A stretch of DNA of 64,000 nt. Origin: Acanthopleura granulata (taxonomy: Eukaryota; Mollusca; Polyplacophora; Chitonida; Chitonidae). The DNA lies in NCBI GenBank assembly GCA_016165875.1, contig JABBOT010000005.1, positions 17,715,131 to 17,779,130 on the forward strand, in the 5' to 3' direction. The notes under the pieces were generated by a model that did no database searches, was not told the DNA's origin, and worked only from the letters and a program-made list of their open reading frames with translations. The translations under genes were made by a program, and so were the position numbers. Of the stretch, positions 50,701 to 62,000 are shown piece by piece; positions within the stretch are counted from its first letter, which is position 1; each line of letters opens with the position of its first letter.

Positions 50701-52054
50701 GATTGTCTTCGGTGTTTTCTCTTATAATCTGGAAATACATAACCCAGAAAGTTCTGACAGGCCAGTCAAGTTACAAATTCACATCTGAGAGATTTAGGAT
50801 TATAAAGATGAATAGGAAGACAAATCACTGGTGTCCGGATATGAACTTCTGACCTGACAGCTTAGAGGTTATGAATGTTGAAAAACAAAGACGACAGTGT
50901 TTCCTATTTGCCATAGTTGTCACCAGAGCTAGAAATAAAAGCTTCTACTTGACATGCTGGAGCTGGAAGTGTTAGGATGACCTTGGCTTGTAGTTTGACC
51001 TTTCCTCAGGAAGATACCGGTTTGTCATTGACGACCCTGTCTATAATTTCTGGAGTGTTCCCTCCCTTGGGTGAACTCTTTTGTTGCATCTCTCACTTCC
51101 TTCTGTAGTTCTCAAACAGATGTGCTCATGGGAAATGACTTTCACGAAATTGCCCATCCCTCGAAAATCTACTCCCTGGGAATATTATAATTCCTCAGAG
51201 GCGCAAAACAATTAGCGATAACCTTTGGTGGTGAGCAGCATTCAGCGTTCATCAAATAATGCAATTCTCATTTCATCTGCATGCATTTGAAAAGGCCCCA
51301 GAAACCATGAAAATGACTTCAGTATCACGGGCTAAATCTATGGTACGAATTCACTGGCCGATCTTATTCAAGCGTCTTTGTGTTTCTCTGTACTTCAGAA
51401 TTCTAGTCTCCTGTTTTTCTACATGGCCATGATAAAATCTTTGCTAGACTCCTTTGGGCCGAATCCTGCGGTTTACTATGTACAGTTAATGGAGAATTGA
51501 GGTGTTATTCTGTTTTTTTTTGTTCCGGTGCTTATTTTGCCCCAAGTGGATGGTCCAGGTGCAAAAAGCTTTTTTGAGTGGAGTTTAAATCCTGTTGTTC
51601 TGGTGACATTGTGGTGCATATTGGGACCTTATATTAGTTTACTGTCTCCCATGGAAGAATGCCTCTCCATCATGAATATATTCTGATTCGTATTCTGCTC
51701 TGAACATTTTTTTTGCTTGTGCATTTCGTGTGTCATGAAAAACCCTCCCAACTTTCTCTGTGTTTTTTGAATTGTCCATAATGCAATGATAAAACTGCAA
51801 TTACCCTGTGTCGAAGCACCTTTCAGTTATTGGAGGAGAACCCTGCCTTTCCAAATTTCCATCCAATCTGCATAATTTTCTTATTTTTGCATAATTGGTT
51901 GAAGTTAAGTGAAAAACTTTCACGTTTTGGGATAACCAGGTGTTTTGGAAGATAGAGTATAAATCCTGGCTAATTTATAGTCTTAATATTTGTATTTAAT
52001 CATAACCTGTTTGATAGTAACTGAGAGTGAGTCAAGAAATTGAGTAGAGCAGGG

Positions 52055-52250
52055 AATCATTTATTTGTTTTATTTTTTTGACTGTTTCTTAACAACATAC
52101 TCATGAATTTTTCACTGACTGTTGAATTTTTGCACATGGGATCTACATATATGCACACCTTATTGGTGGACGACAAGTGATCTCATGATAAACTGTACAA
52201 GTGGCTGCAAGAGCATCGTCGACTGCTAATTGTCACCAAGGCACCATAAA
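52055..52250 (-). mobile_element. Diverged SINE, family C
   Basis: An inverted tail (ATTTATTTGTTTTATTTTTT) is followed by ACTCATGAATTTTTCACTG, TATTGGTGGACGACAAGTGA and TTGTCACCAAGGCACCA. It matches the order of blocks at 31969-32290. Confidence 0.5.
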
Positions 52251-54504
52251 CGTTGAGAATGGGGAATTGCAGATTTCTTAAGCGAGGCAGGGTTTTCAGT
52301 GGCTCGTTCAGTCAAGTATGTAAGAGAGCTCAGTTATTTGGTTTTTTGTATTGACAGTTCTAAGTACCATTTACCAATATTTGTCGTTGCCCGTTCGTCA
52401 GCAATTATCAAGCAACTCAGTCATTCCACGTGTTCAGTTTGTGCCTGAAGCACACTCCATGACTGGAGTACTTTATTTTCTTTGTTTTGATACTTCTATA
52501 AATCACTCAACCTTGAAATCTATACCCATTGAATTTATTGCTGGAAGAGTTGTTAATCATGAGATCATTTCGTTGAACATATACACCGAGTAAGAAACAA
52601 ACCCAGCAGTGAATAATTACATTCTCTCTTGGCAGCTAGTTTTGCCGTCACACATGAATTATGCATGACCCCATCTGCTCAGATATAGCAGACAATGGGG
52701 AGGATGTCATATATCTAAATGTAAATAACATGTCAGCTTTGTCTCGTGGTCTCCACATTCTGCTTTGCCATAATTGCCGTTGTTACGTATATTTACAATG
52801 TGGCAATAAATTGTTCTGTAATGAGTGTTGCTGTGTAATGAGCTATAATAATACTCATGCAGAAACTCTCCATATCCTGTAAACCGAAGTATTTTAATGG
52901 TGTGAACATTTTGGACTCCAGAAATTGGTCATCCAAAAATTATCAACAGGATTCTCAGCAAACCGTTGGCAAAACTCGTTTCTCAAGTTCCTGAGGCCCT
53001 TGTGGGCTCATTTTGCGTAAAGCATTCAAACAGCTACATGTATTTGTACCAGTTCTAATGAAATACTGTTGACATGTCTACTTTCATTTATAAATTTTTT
53101 CTTCTTAATCTGTCAAGCTTAGCACTGATGCCTTGACAGATTTACCTGTCTTTGTTCTTCTGGCTGATCTACAGCTTAACCCTTTACTTTATTATCGCAG
53201 AAACAGTTAAGTACGTATAAAATTGCTCTTCACATTGATATTCTTCAGGCATGGCTTAAGAAATTCAGATCTCTATTTGAAGGAAAAGGAATTTCATGCA
53301 TTTCTTATGTCTTGCCTCTGGCATTTATGTCAAAGAATTTTTCTTTTGTCGTTGTGCTTTTTGGGTGGAAACAGTTGAAGAATGCACCATTGGCTTTTTA
53401 ATAATGAGACCTTCATTTACACCAGAAGAACATGGGTGACTCGGCGTTTTTGATAGATGATCAATCTGATATTACTTGTTGTATGAGTATTAGATTAGTT
53501 TCTCTTTGCAAAGTTCAGTGGAACATTAGGTTGTATCTGCTTGTGGTAATTCGTCTTCGTCCCACAGGAATTTAAAATCAATATTTGGATTGTGGAATGG
53601 CTCCCTAAAGAGCAGAAGAAGTTTCGGCTGAACGACCAAATCATCCTGCACTGACCAACAATATGGACGATTTGTCATGGCATAAAAGTCATCAATGGCT
53701 TACAGAGGATTTTTGAGAGGAATGGAATGAGTGGTGAAGTTGATACTGTTTGCTGTGTGTGGCATTTGTTGACCTCTCCCTGCTACTGTGAGGTTTTTAA
53801 TGTGGTTTTTCCATTAATAATTGTGATTTTTGTCAATGCAGAAATTTGGCCTTTGGGATGAATGCAGTGCAGGAAGTGCTGATCTTGTTTGCTGTCAGTC
53901 TTTCTTTTTAATGCAGTATGCAGATACAAGCTTAACTTTTGGAAAATTTGCTGGCCATAGTGAGATGTGGATTCTGCCCACAAGGCATGCAGAAAATGCA
54001 ATTGTTGACATCATGAAAAATAACAAGGGATCTCTGAAATCTTGTAGTTGGATGAACCAGCCAATGATTTTGTAAGAAGGCTGGCTCTTTAAGCCTTTAC
54101 CAGTGATCAACATACACAGCTTTCCTGTTCTATGAGTCACGGTAATTAGATAGAGATATCATATTCTCCCTAATTCCTCAGTAGGCAGAGTGATGTTATA
54201 ATCGGTAAAGAATTCCATCTTTTATAAAAACAAATTCAGAAAGTGAAATTTGCCAGAATATCTCTTGCACGAAAGATGTGTTAACCAATCCTTATTAATA
54301 TTCTGTTCCACAAGAGTGAAGTTGTTTCCTGCTTCCTGGGTTTTTGGTGCTTTAGCACCCAATTAAATGCATCTGAATAAAACCATGTTATGTTGTAATA
54401 ACCATTAGCATTTTTGCTGCAGTCCATGAGACTGGATCTATTCCATATTTCAGACTCTTTTTTTTATACAGAGGAGATTAAATGAAGTAACGATCAGTGA
54501 CCAA

Positions 54505-54935
54505 CAATTTCACTCATGGCTAAGTTACTCATTTTGTCTCATTCGGAGACGGTGTTTTGAGGTGTTTTTGGAAGGCTGGATGGAGTTTTAATGAAAATGT
54601 AAGCTTCAGCTCCAAAAAATAAATATTTCTTTACTTTATTTTGTCCTAAACATGCACTTTCCTAGGCGAAATGCTAGGTCCTTCTCGGTGAAATCCAGTC
54701 ATGAAACGTTAACTTGAGCGCAACATTGAGTGTAAAATACCTACAATTTCGTAAAAAAAAAATGCATTTTTAAGGCTAAACAAATGTCTTGAAATAATGT
54801 GTTTGGTGCCGCAACTCACATTTTTTGTGAAGGATATCACCCTGCCTTTCAAACAAACCTTAAACCACCTTCCTACAATCAATAGAACTCCAAGAATCAG
54901 GAAAAATGAGCAACTTTGTCATGGACGAGGTTTTA
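54505..54935. mobile_element. Fold-back (MITE-like) element
   Basis: The left arm (54512: ACTCATGGCTAAGTTACTCA then TTTTGTCTCATTCGGAG) recurs inverted in the right arm, whose reverse complement reads CCATGACAAAGTTGCTCATT then TTTCCTGATTCTTGGAG. The arms are about 75-85 bp with a centre of about 265 bp. There is no open frame of note. Single arms occur at 26641, 39456 and 46171, so it is a dispersed family. It could be a MITE or a fold-back repeat; target duplications were not established. Confidence 0.6.
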
Positions 54936-55695
54936 GTTTGTTTAGGGTATACATGTATGCAGATTTTTTAAGCGTTGAATGTAAAACAATCATTTGAATT
55001 ACATTTTCAAATTTTTATCTAATCATGTTGAAAATCCCTTTGTGAAACTGTACCTGGTACCCTTTGCTGGAAATTGCCCATTTCCTTAAGTAGTGACCTT
55101 TTCCCCTGTGAGTTTAGACCATTCAGCTAAAAAGGAGCAGTCCAAAGGGAATATCCCTCTTGATGGGAGGTAATGATCATTATGTGTGGTGGTTGGGTAA
55201 TGTTATAGGCTCTCCCCTGCTGGAAATATAGCTGTCATAAATTTATGAAATTGCCAGTAAGGTTCTCTCGACACAGAGCTATGAGAGCACTGATCAGTGT
55301 TTGTCACTGTTAGGGATGATGTATACATCACTGTATACAGGCACTCCAGAACATATCCACTCTGTTTCGCTTGAAAAGATATACAAAGATATTAATTATC
55401 TGAAAGTGCACATTGTTTTTTGTAAATACAGTGTATAATCATCTGAATTATTTATATCATTGGCTTTGAGATTATTAATTGTTTAATGTCAAGACATTCA
55501 GGCAATAACTTAAGCTTGAGGTAATAATCTCTCTTGTGAAAGCCTGTAGAAAAACAAACCTCAGGAACAGACTGAAGAGAAGCATTATTTCCCTTTTTCA
55601 AGAAAAAGTTGATCAACTTTGTTCGGTGTTTAGTACGTATGGTTTAATATTTTTCTCAAAGAAATGAAATATCTATATAAGAGCAGGTAGAAATG

Positions 55696-55835
55696 CTGAC
55701 CAGGTGAATGCGACTGAAATAGTCGGCTTACTGACCAGTTGAATGTGACTCAAATAGTCGGCTTACTGACCAATTGAATGTGACTGAAATAGTCGGCTTA
55801 CTGACCAGTTGAATGTGACTGAAATAGTTGGCTTA
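55696..55835. repeat. 35-bp tandem repeat, four copies
   Basis: The unit starts CTGACCAGTTGAATGTGACT and ends with GAAATAGTCGGCTTA. Starts are at 55696, 55731, 55766 and 55801, with one to three substitutions per copy. Confidence 0.95.
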
Positions 55836-56246
55836 CTAAACCTGTAGGTTTAACTGCAGCTTTCAGTTTGGAGGTTTGCCTTGCATCTGCTGAAGCTTCC
55901 CCTCCGCTGACAAATCTGAGCCTGGCCATTACATAGTCAGTGAAGAATTCTTGAGCATGACCTTGAACACATCGTAGAGTGACAAGTTTTACATGTACAT
56001 ACATGTATATGACTGTTTGAACCTGGCAACCTGAGAAGTGAAATTTGATGCATTTAAAGATCAAAGGCAACTAACTTACAAAGCCCTGTTTGAGGGAAGT
56101 GAACCTGGTTGGTTGACTGTCTTATACAGCTGCTTTCTGAAATTCCTGGTTCTCTCTCTTCACACCAGGCGAGCACAAAATAGCCAGAAATAGAAATATG
56201 AAAGCGTGGTTGAATATCTGTCGTAAAACAGTGTTGGTCCATGTAA
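55836..56246. other. Intronic sequence without recognised feature
   Basis: Unique-looking AT-rich sequence with an ACATGTACATACATGTATAT run near 55990. No exon was recognised. Confidence 0.5.
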
Positions 56247-56690
56247 AGCATTGGCTGAATCTATAGCATTCGGAAAAACATTGGCCATTATAACAGTTGG
56301 AAAAGCATCGGCCATTATAACATTTGGAAAGTCATGGGTTAGTATAACATTTTGAAAAGCATTAGTCATTATAACTTTTGGAAAAAGCATTAGCCATTAT
56401 AATGTTTGGAAAAGTATTGGCTAATATATCGGTTGGGAAAGCAGTGGTCATTGTAACTTTTGGAAAAGCATTGGTCAATATAACATTTGGAAAAGCATAG
56501 GCCAATATAACATTTAGAGACGCATTGGCCGTAGCATTTGTAAAGGCATCGGCCAATATAACAATTGGCGAAGCATTGACCATTATAATATTTAGGAAAG
56601 CATTGGACATTATAACAGTTGGAAAAGCATTGGCCATTATAACAATCGGAAAAGCATTGGCCAATGTAACATTGAAAAAAACAATGGATA
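56247..56690. repeat. 27-bp minisatellite, about 16 units
   Basis: The consensus unit is GGAAAAGCATTGGCCATTAT plus AACATTT. 27 bp is nine codons, so both strands stay open for long stretches. The minus strand gives a nine-residue NAF(P/T)xVIMA-type repeat and the plus strand gives a GKALAIITI-type repeat. Single-base insertions (for example an extra A near 56384) shift frames. Units differ at several positions, so the array is older than those at 43-44 kb. No gene is claimed. Confidence 0.92.
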
Positions 56691-56839
56691 ACATGATATA
56701 TTTAGCACTATGGCATTTACTAATGTTTAACATTAACTGACATTGAGAAATTGACATTTCATGCTTGTTTGACTGTAGCTTTGTGTAAGGAGATTTGTCA
56801 GATACACCGATACAGGAAAATGGAAAAAGTCTGGAAAAT

Positions 56840-56882
56840 TCCAAATTGAGTTTGGCATAAAACACAAATCAAATAAATAACG
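56840..56882 (+). mobile_element. SINE 3'-tail fragment
   Basis: GAGTTTGGCATAAAACACAA followed by ATCAAATAAATAA is the shared SINE tail. Confidence 0.6.
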
Positions 56883-56967
56883 GAAAATGACTTGTAAGTA
56901 GTCTCCATTGAAACCACTTGATCTGTAAAACCTAGAAAAGTGCAGCTGCTGACTGCCACAAATGTCA

Positions 56968-57045
56968 TGATGAGATTTATTTATTGGAGTGGTATTTCAG
57001 GAACTCAGGAATATTTCACTCATACAACAGCATTTTATGATAAAC
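56968..57045 (-). mobile_element. Inverted SINE 3' fragment next to the exon acceptor
   Basis: TTTATTTATTGGAGTGGTAT then CAGGAACTCAGGAATATTTC and ACTCATACAACAGCATTTTA matches the inverted tail of family A. It ends about 45 bp before the second Ig exon, so it borders the branch-point region. Confidence 0.65.
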
Positions 57046-57091
57046 ATACAATACACATCTATTGCATTTCTTCTGTTGTCTGTGGTTTCAG

Positions 57092-57296
57092 GTAGTTTGG
57101 ACGAACCCAAAGGCCATGGTGTTGACGTTCGAAAACAAACGGACGACAGATGATGATCGAATCAGCATTAACCGTCCTTACATTAAGGAGTGGAATCTCC
57201 ACATACGGGATGTCAAGTACTCGGATCAGGGAGAATACACCTGTCAGATCAACACCGACCCTGTCAAAACGAAGAAAGTCTACCTGCATGTACAAG
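57092..57296 (+). CDS. Lachesin/DIP/IgLON-like protein, exon with C-terminal half of Ig domain 1
   Basis: This exon encodes 68 codons plus one base, entering in phase 0 and leaving in phase 1. It starts VVWTNPKAMVLTF (C and C' strands, core Trp at residue 3). It continues through DDRISINRPYIKEWNLHIRD (D and E strands) and VKYSDQGEYTCQINTDPVK (F strand, with the D-x-G-x-Y-x-C motif and the second Cys at residue 51), and ends KVYLHVQ (G strand). The CQINTDP motif and the W-x-L-x-I-x-D-V-x-x-x-D-x-G pattern are hallmarks of the first Ig domain of DIPs, lachesin and IgLONs. The donor is CAAG|GTAGGT at 57297. An alternative GTAATA at 57301 would give phase 2 and is less likely, because Ig modules usually end in phase 1. 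Together with the exon at 24944 it forms a symmetrical 1-1 Ig module with about 60 residues between cysteines. The expected role is homophilic or heterophilic neuronal cell adhesion at the cell surface (family knowledge, not shown here). Confidence 0.92.
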
Positions 57297-57350
57297 GTAG
57301 GTAATAAGCTATTCACAAACCGCATGATTACCACCAAACCTGGTGAAAAC

Positions 57351-57374
57351 CAGTCTGCCTCCATGTACAAGGTA
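57351..57374 (+). other. Decoy copy of the exon end and donor
   Basis: AGTCTGCCTCCATGTACAAG followed by GTAA nearly repeats the exon end at 57277-57296 (AGTCTACCTGCATGTACAAG followed by GTAG). In the exon frame a TAA at 57302-57304 comes first, so splicing from here would truncate the protein. Confidence 0.7.
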
Positions 57375-59057
57375 AAATTTAACAAGGTAGACATATTTCC
57401 GTTAATTCTTCTATAATCGACCTATTGGATATTCATGAAATGTTTACCTGTCATAAATAAGGTTGTGAGATCAAATCTAGGTGTTGTCTCTTTGGTAGCT
57501 GTGAACTGGCTGAATACTTGGGTTTTTGGCCATCCGAATGTGATGTTTGCCTTCGTTGTGTGATTCCACCTCCATTGGTAAAGGTTAAAATAAATCCATG
57601 GTTGAATTAGTTTGATGTTTAAGCAACATTACTCATGATGTAGAGTTTCTGTTGGAAATCTATGCATGGTTGTTTGAAGATAGCACAGTGTTTTGTTTTG
57701 TCTAGCAAGCTTAAGGGATGCAGACCCATTAGCATAAGTGACTGAGTGTTAAAGATAGTAATGTAAAAATTCATCTATTCATTCTTTCATTGAATACTTT
57801 ATGATGTTTTGCTAATTTAAAAAATGGCCAAATAGGTACAAAGACAAAATAAAAAAATATCCACCCTCCCCTCTGCCCTCCAAAAGAAAAATGCAAAGAC
57901 ATGATTGTGCTTTCAAAACAGCTCATTTATCATAAATATCATGTCATCTAACATCTTACCCTAACAACAGCTGGTATTATACTTGTAAAATCAAGATTGT
58001 TTTTGTCTGCTGAATACACTTTATCGGATCATGCAAAAACAAATTCTCCAGTAAAACTGTCAATTAAGGCTTATCTTGGAATCACAATGGCTTCTTGACC
58101 AGCATTATGACTTTTAAGGCAGAAGAAGTAAAGAGTGTGTGCTCTGTGGCTTAAGATCTTTGGAAGAGAGTTTGTTTAGAAGTCCCAGGGCTGCAGAAAT
58201 GTAAAATTAGCCATCCGTGAGATATTTAGTAAAGGAATTTCGTCAAATATTTGAGTGCTGTTTAGTTGTGACGAACCTGCCAGCCCTTATGGCCGATCTC
58301 TATCCATCATATAGGCTTGGCTAATGACGCAATGCCTTCAGCGGTAAAAGAAAAAAAAAAAATGGGAAGGGGAAAAAAATTAAGATTGGCCAAAGCTCCT
58401 TAGAGGTGCTGGGGGAAATTATGATAGCCGTGAAACGGAGACGTTAAAATCCCTGGCACTGTGCGGCTCAATGGATGACGTGTCAGCCGGGAAGGCTGTT
58501 CACAAGCTCTTCCATTAGAAAATATTTCCCTATTGCGGGTATTAATGTAGCAAATAACCCTCTGACAGATACACCAATTTCCTATATCGCTTTAGTGTTT
58601 TTCTTTCTGGTGTTTACTTAGCCTGAGGACATTTAGTTTAGTTTTGAAGAGAGAACACTCTGCCTAAAGGCCAGGCTTGTCAGCGCTAGACTGATGCCTC
58701 GAGGGGTGAAAAGCTACGGAACACCGTTTTAGACATTTTAACCGAAAATTCTCAAGAGTCATTCGAGATGAACTGGAGAAATAAGGTTTGGGTTTCATTT
58801 CTGCATTATTCAGGTGTGTTTTAAGGGAACGTCCAGGCGAAAGTTATCACAACTCGACTTTGACTCGACTCAGAGTTGTCACAACGCGACTTCCTCAGAC
58901 TACAGTTACTGTAATTCACATAAAGTTTGCCCTGGAAAAATGTACTTTCAGGAGCACGTAAAGGCCTCAGTTTAAATGATACTTTTTATACCACTCAACA
59001 TCTGAGATTGCTTGATAAGAAATTAATCAAACTTCACAAAAAAACTCTTACATTGGT

Positions 59058-59214
59058 CATAGGTGGGAAGGTCCACCAGCAACCTGTTGATGGTCGTGGG
59101 TATCCCCTAGGCTATATGCTCAGTTTCCTCCCACCATAATGCTATCTGCCTTCGTGTAAGTGACATATTCTTGAGTACAGCACAAAACACCCATCAGTCA
59201 GAATAAATAAATTA
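59058..59214 (+). mobile_element. SINE 3' half, family A
   Basis: GGTGGGAAGGTCCACCAGCA, then ACCTGTTGATGGTCGTGGG, CAGTTTCCTCCCACCATAAT and TATTCTTGAGTACAGCAC, followed by a degraded tail. The head is missing. Confidence 0.85.
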
Positions 59215-60726
59215 ATCTTATACCTTTAGCCGGATGATACCATCAGGATCAAATGAAATTTGTCACCAGAAAAATGCTGAATTTTAGGTGACATACGGTA
59301 CTAGCAGTGCATTCTGGGACTGAGCCAGGCCTTGTGGGATGCGCGCAGCGTCTGCATCTCAGTGTGTCGTCACACACCCTGGCTTCCTTTTCTTGCTGGG
59401 TTCTCACCTCATGATTAATGACTAGGCTTAAGAGACAGGGAGAAAATTTTGGTAGAATTGGATTGGGATGGGTGTCAAGGCAGGACTTTAAGCCTCTAAG
59501 TTACCCGCAGGGATTGGGGTTCCTAATTTGGTAAGGTTGTCCTCAGTCGTTGCGCAGTCTAGAGACCATATGCACCATCCCAGTACATTATATGGATGGA
59601 GAACCACATCAAAATTTCGTTCACTTCTGGATGGACATGCATTCAGAGCACTATCAACAGCCATTATGCTGCTTGTGTGATTGCCAGAGAGTAAATGTTT
59701 GGTGGGGAATTTTTCTGTTGGCCAGCCGTGCCTGTGAGTATCGTATCCCGCGAGTGGCCTCAAATTTCGAGCCCATTAATTCTGAGTTCATCATGAACCA
59801 TCAAGTGCTTGTTCGATGATCCAACATTTTCAGGCATGCATCATCCAGCCTTGAAGAGCTCTGTTTAGTGGATGTTATTGACAAGCTATTGCCCTCTCTT
59901 CCCCCCCGTTTTATTCCGCGGTTCTGTTTTCTCCCCTCTCGTTCCGTCCAATTGTTGCAATATACACAAAAGACATCGTTCAATTTAGTTATAGATTTCC
60001 AGTCGCCCTCCCAATCGATACCAGAGAAAGAATTGTCCTCAATTGGGATCAGAAAACGGTGCTATGTCATACAGTTTGGATGTTTTTTTTTCATTATATA
60101 TACTTGGGACTTGGACTGTAATGATGGACCCATAGCCAGCTTGGTGGAAAAAAACATCTTCAAAGAGAACATCAATTTAAGGGAAGAGATTTTTTTTAGG
60201 TTCTGTACTCCTCATGTAATTTTGGCCTTATCAAAGATAGATTTGGTAAGACCACAGATGCTCCAATCTAGCTTCCAATGAGGGACCTCCTTGTTAGGCA
60301 AGTTTTGCTCCCCAAAAAGTTCCTGTGCATGCAAGAGGGTAATTAACTAGGAAAACACGTAGCCCACCAATCCCTATTTCCCTGACAGCTTGACAGGGGA
60401 AGTAATACCCGCAGCAAATATTAAAGAGAGAATAGTTCAGTTCGTACTGATTGATATGTACAGGCAGTTTTGTGTGAGGACCCTGAATGCGGCCAAAATT
60501 GCCCGGGGATCTGACAAATGTGGGCTCAAATGCCGGACCAAGGCGAAGAAAATAATGACCAAGTATATGGCAGAAATTAATCAAACCGAACGTGGCCTGT
60601 AAGTTTTAACGAGAAAAGTAGTAATAGTGGAGGGGGTGAGAAAGCTGGGTCTTGTTTAGGAAGGAGGGACTCAGAGTGGGCTTGCATGTATGTGTCATTA
60701 AATTATTTGCATTCATCTGGGTTTCT

Positions 60727-60750
60727 GGGGGGGGGGGCTGGGGGGGGAGG
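60727..60750 (+). repeat. G-rich run
   Basis: Eleven G, then CT, then eight G, then AGG: a G-quadruplex-prone tract. Another G13 run is at 61579-61591, directly after T8. Confidence 0.85.
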
Positions 60751-62000
60751 TCCTCCACGAGTAATGTATGTAAAACTTGTCCATTTCCTTCACCCTCAAT
60801 GTACTTCCCAGAGTAATTAGATGCAGATGATGATAAGGTTTGCATTATGGGGAGTTTATTTGATAGGTTGCCGTTCAGTTTTGCCCTTATCTGAGTTTGA
60901 CGACTGGGTAATGCGTATTGTTGAGATGATGTCGATCAGTGCTGGATGATGGAATAAGAAAAAAGAAGTGCTTGGAACTTGATAGTTTGAAGCAGAAAAT
61001 GTTTGTATTTTTTGCTGTCTAATTGGTCTGTTTATGAGCAGGAGATGGTCTCCGCCCGGCCGCTCGGTTTTGAGGAATACCTCGATCGCACGGGATGAGG
61101 CTGATGCAATTCTTAACCTCTTGAAATGATGCATGGCATTTGATCGCTCGTCTATTGATTTCTCTAAAAGACAAATTAACCAGTCGTGAAAAAAAAAGGC
61201 ATCCACTCAACAGCGGTTTGATAATGGTTATGACATGAAGTGCTCTACTGCCTTTTACTTTTGATTGGCATTTTTTTATGTCACCATTGCGTACTTTGCC
61301 TTTTTTTTTTGACCTGTAAACACTAATTCACTTTTACATGGCTGAGTGATGCATGTTCGGTTCCCTTCCCCTCCATTCTCGGAACTCTGTCCTCTCGTAC
61401 TCAACCAGGAGCGCTTTCCAATCAGTCAAACAGGCAAATCAGTCCATTGTTTCGTTCATTGTTGGAAAGGGGAAAAGTTGAAGTAGCTCCTCTTTTATGC
61501 TTAGCAAATTTGATGAATAATTCAAGTCCAGTAGCATTCCATCTTCAAGATTTCTGTACATTGGGACTTCTTTTTTTTGGGGGGGGGGGGGCTTGTTCAC
61601 CGTTGCCTTACCCACTGTTTGGGGCTTCCTGTAAAGAGTTTTGGACTAGAATACATTATTGGAAAACTTGGAACAGATGACTTCTTGAATATTTTTCACT
61701 TCATAGCACAGCCTCTTTAATTGCATTGAAAAATTTCTTTGGTCATCAGACTTTTTACATGGACATTGAATTAGAGTATTGTAGGTAAAATAAAACAAAA
61801 CTCAATTACCTTATTTATGGTAATAGGGTGGGGTGGAGTTTCCCCTTGTCTTGATTTTGTTAACCATGAACATTGTAAGTTAAGATTCAGATCTTGTAAA
61901 ATTTGCCCTTTGAACTCCATGTACAGATTTTATTGGTGAATTTCTTCAGTTTACTAGTACTGCATCATTGCGTTATTTCTGGCCAGTTATAATGCTGTTA

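Larger units (their letters stand above)
44881..54504. other. Intronic sequence without recognised gene
   Basis: No exon was recognised. The interval includes a strong hairpin (46105-46156), dispersed repeat fragments, SINE tails at 46995-47103 and 49855-49960, a tRNA-like SINE head at 50486 and a family C copy at 52055. The stretch 48640-49250 is GC-richer and repeat-poor. Confidence 0.5.
25051..57091 (+). other. 32-kb phase-0 intron inside an Ig domain
   Basis: The donor is GTAAAT at 25051. The acceptor is a pyrimidine-rich tract (57066-57089) ending TTTCAG at 57091. The length is 32,041 bp. Joining the flanking exons keeps the frame and gives SHL|VVWTN, with the Cys-to-Trp spacing (12 residues) expected for an Ig fold, so the exon pairing is well supported. 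The intron contains SINE copies, a LINE remnant, several tandem arrays, a fold-back element and GC-richer unique stretches, annotated separately. Confidence 0.85.

Noticed and set aside
56362..56865. 167-residue minus-strand frame with nine-residue NAFPxVIMA-type repeats
   Set aside because: The start region is an inverted SINE tail and the rest is a 27-bp minisatellite. The opposite strand is equally open.
57301..57306. Alternative donor GTAATA four bases after the chosen donor
   Set aside because: It would give phase 2 at the end of the Ig module, whereas GTAGGT at 57297 is a better donor and gives the phase 1 expected for Ig domain borders.
59868..60281. 137-residue plus-strand frame in a GC-richer block
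   Set aside because: No domain, no splice-site pair, and low-complexity leading residues. More likely a noncoding element.
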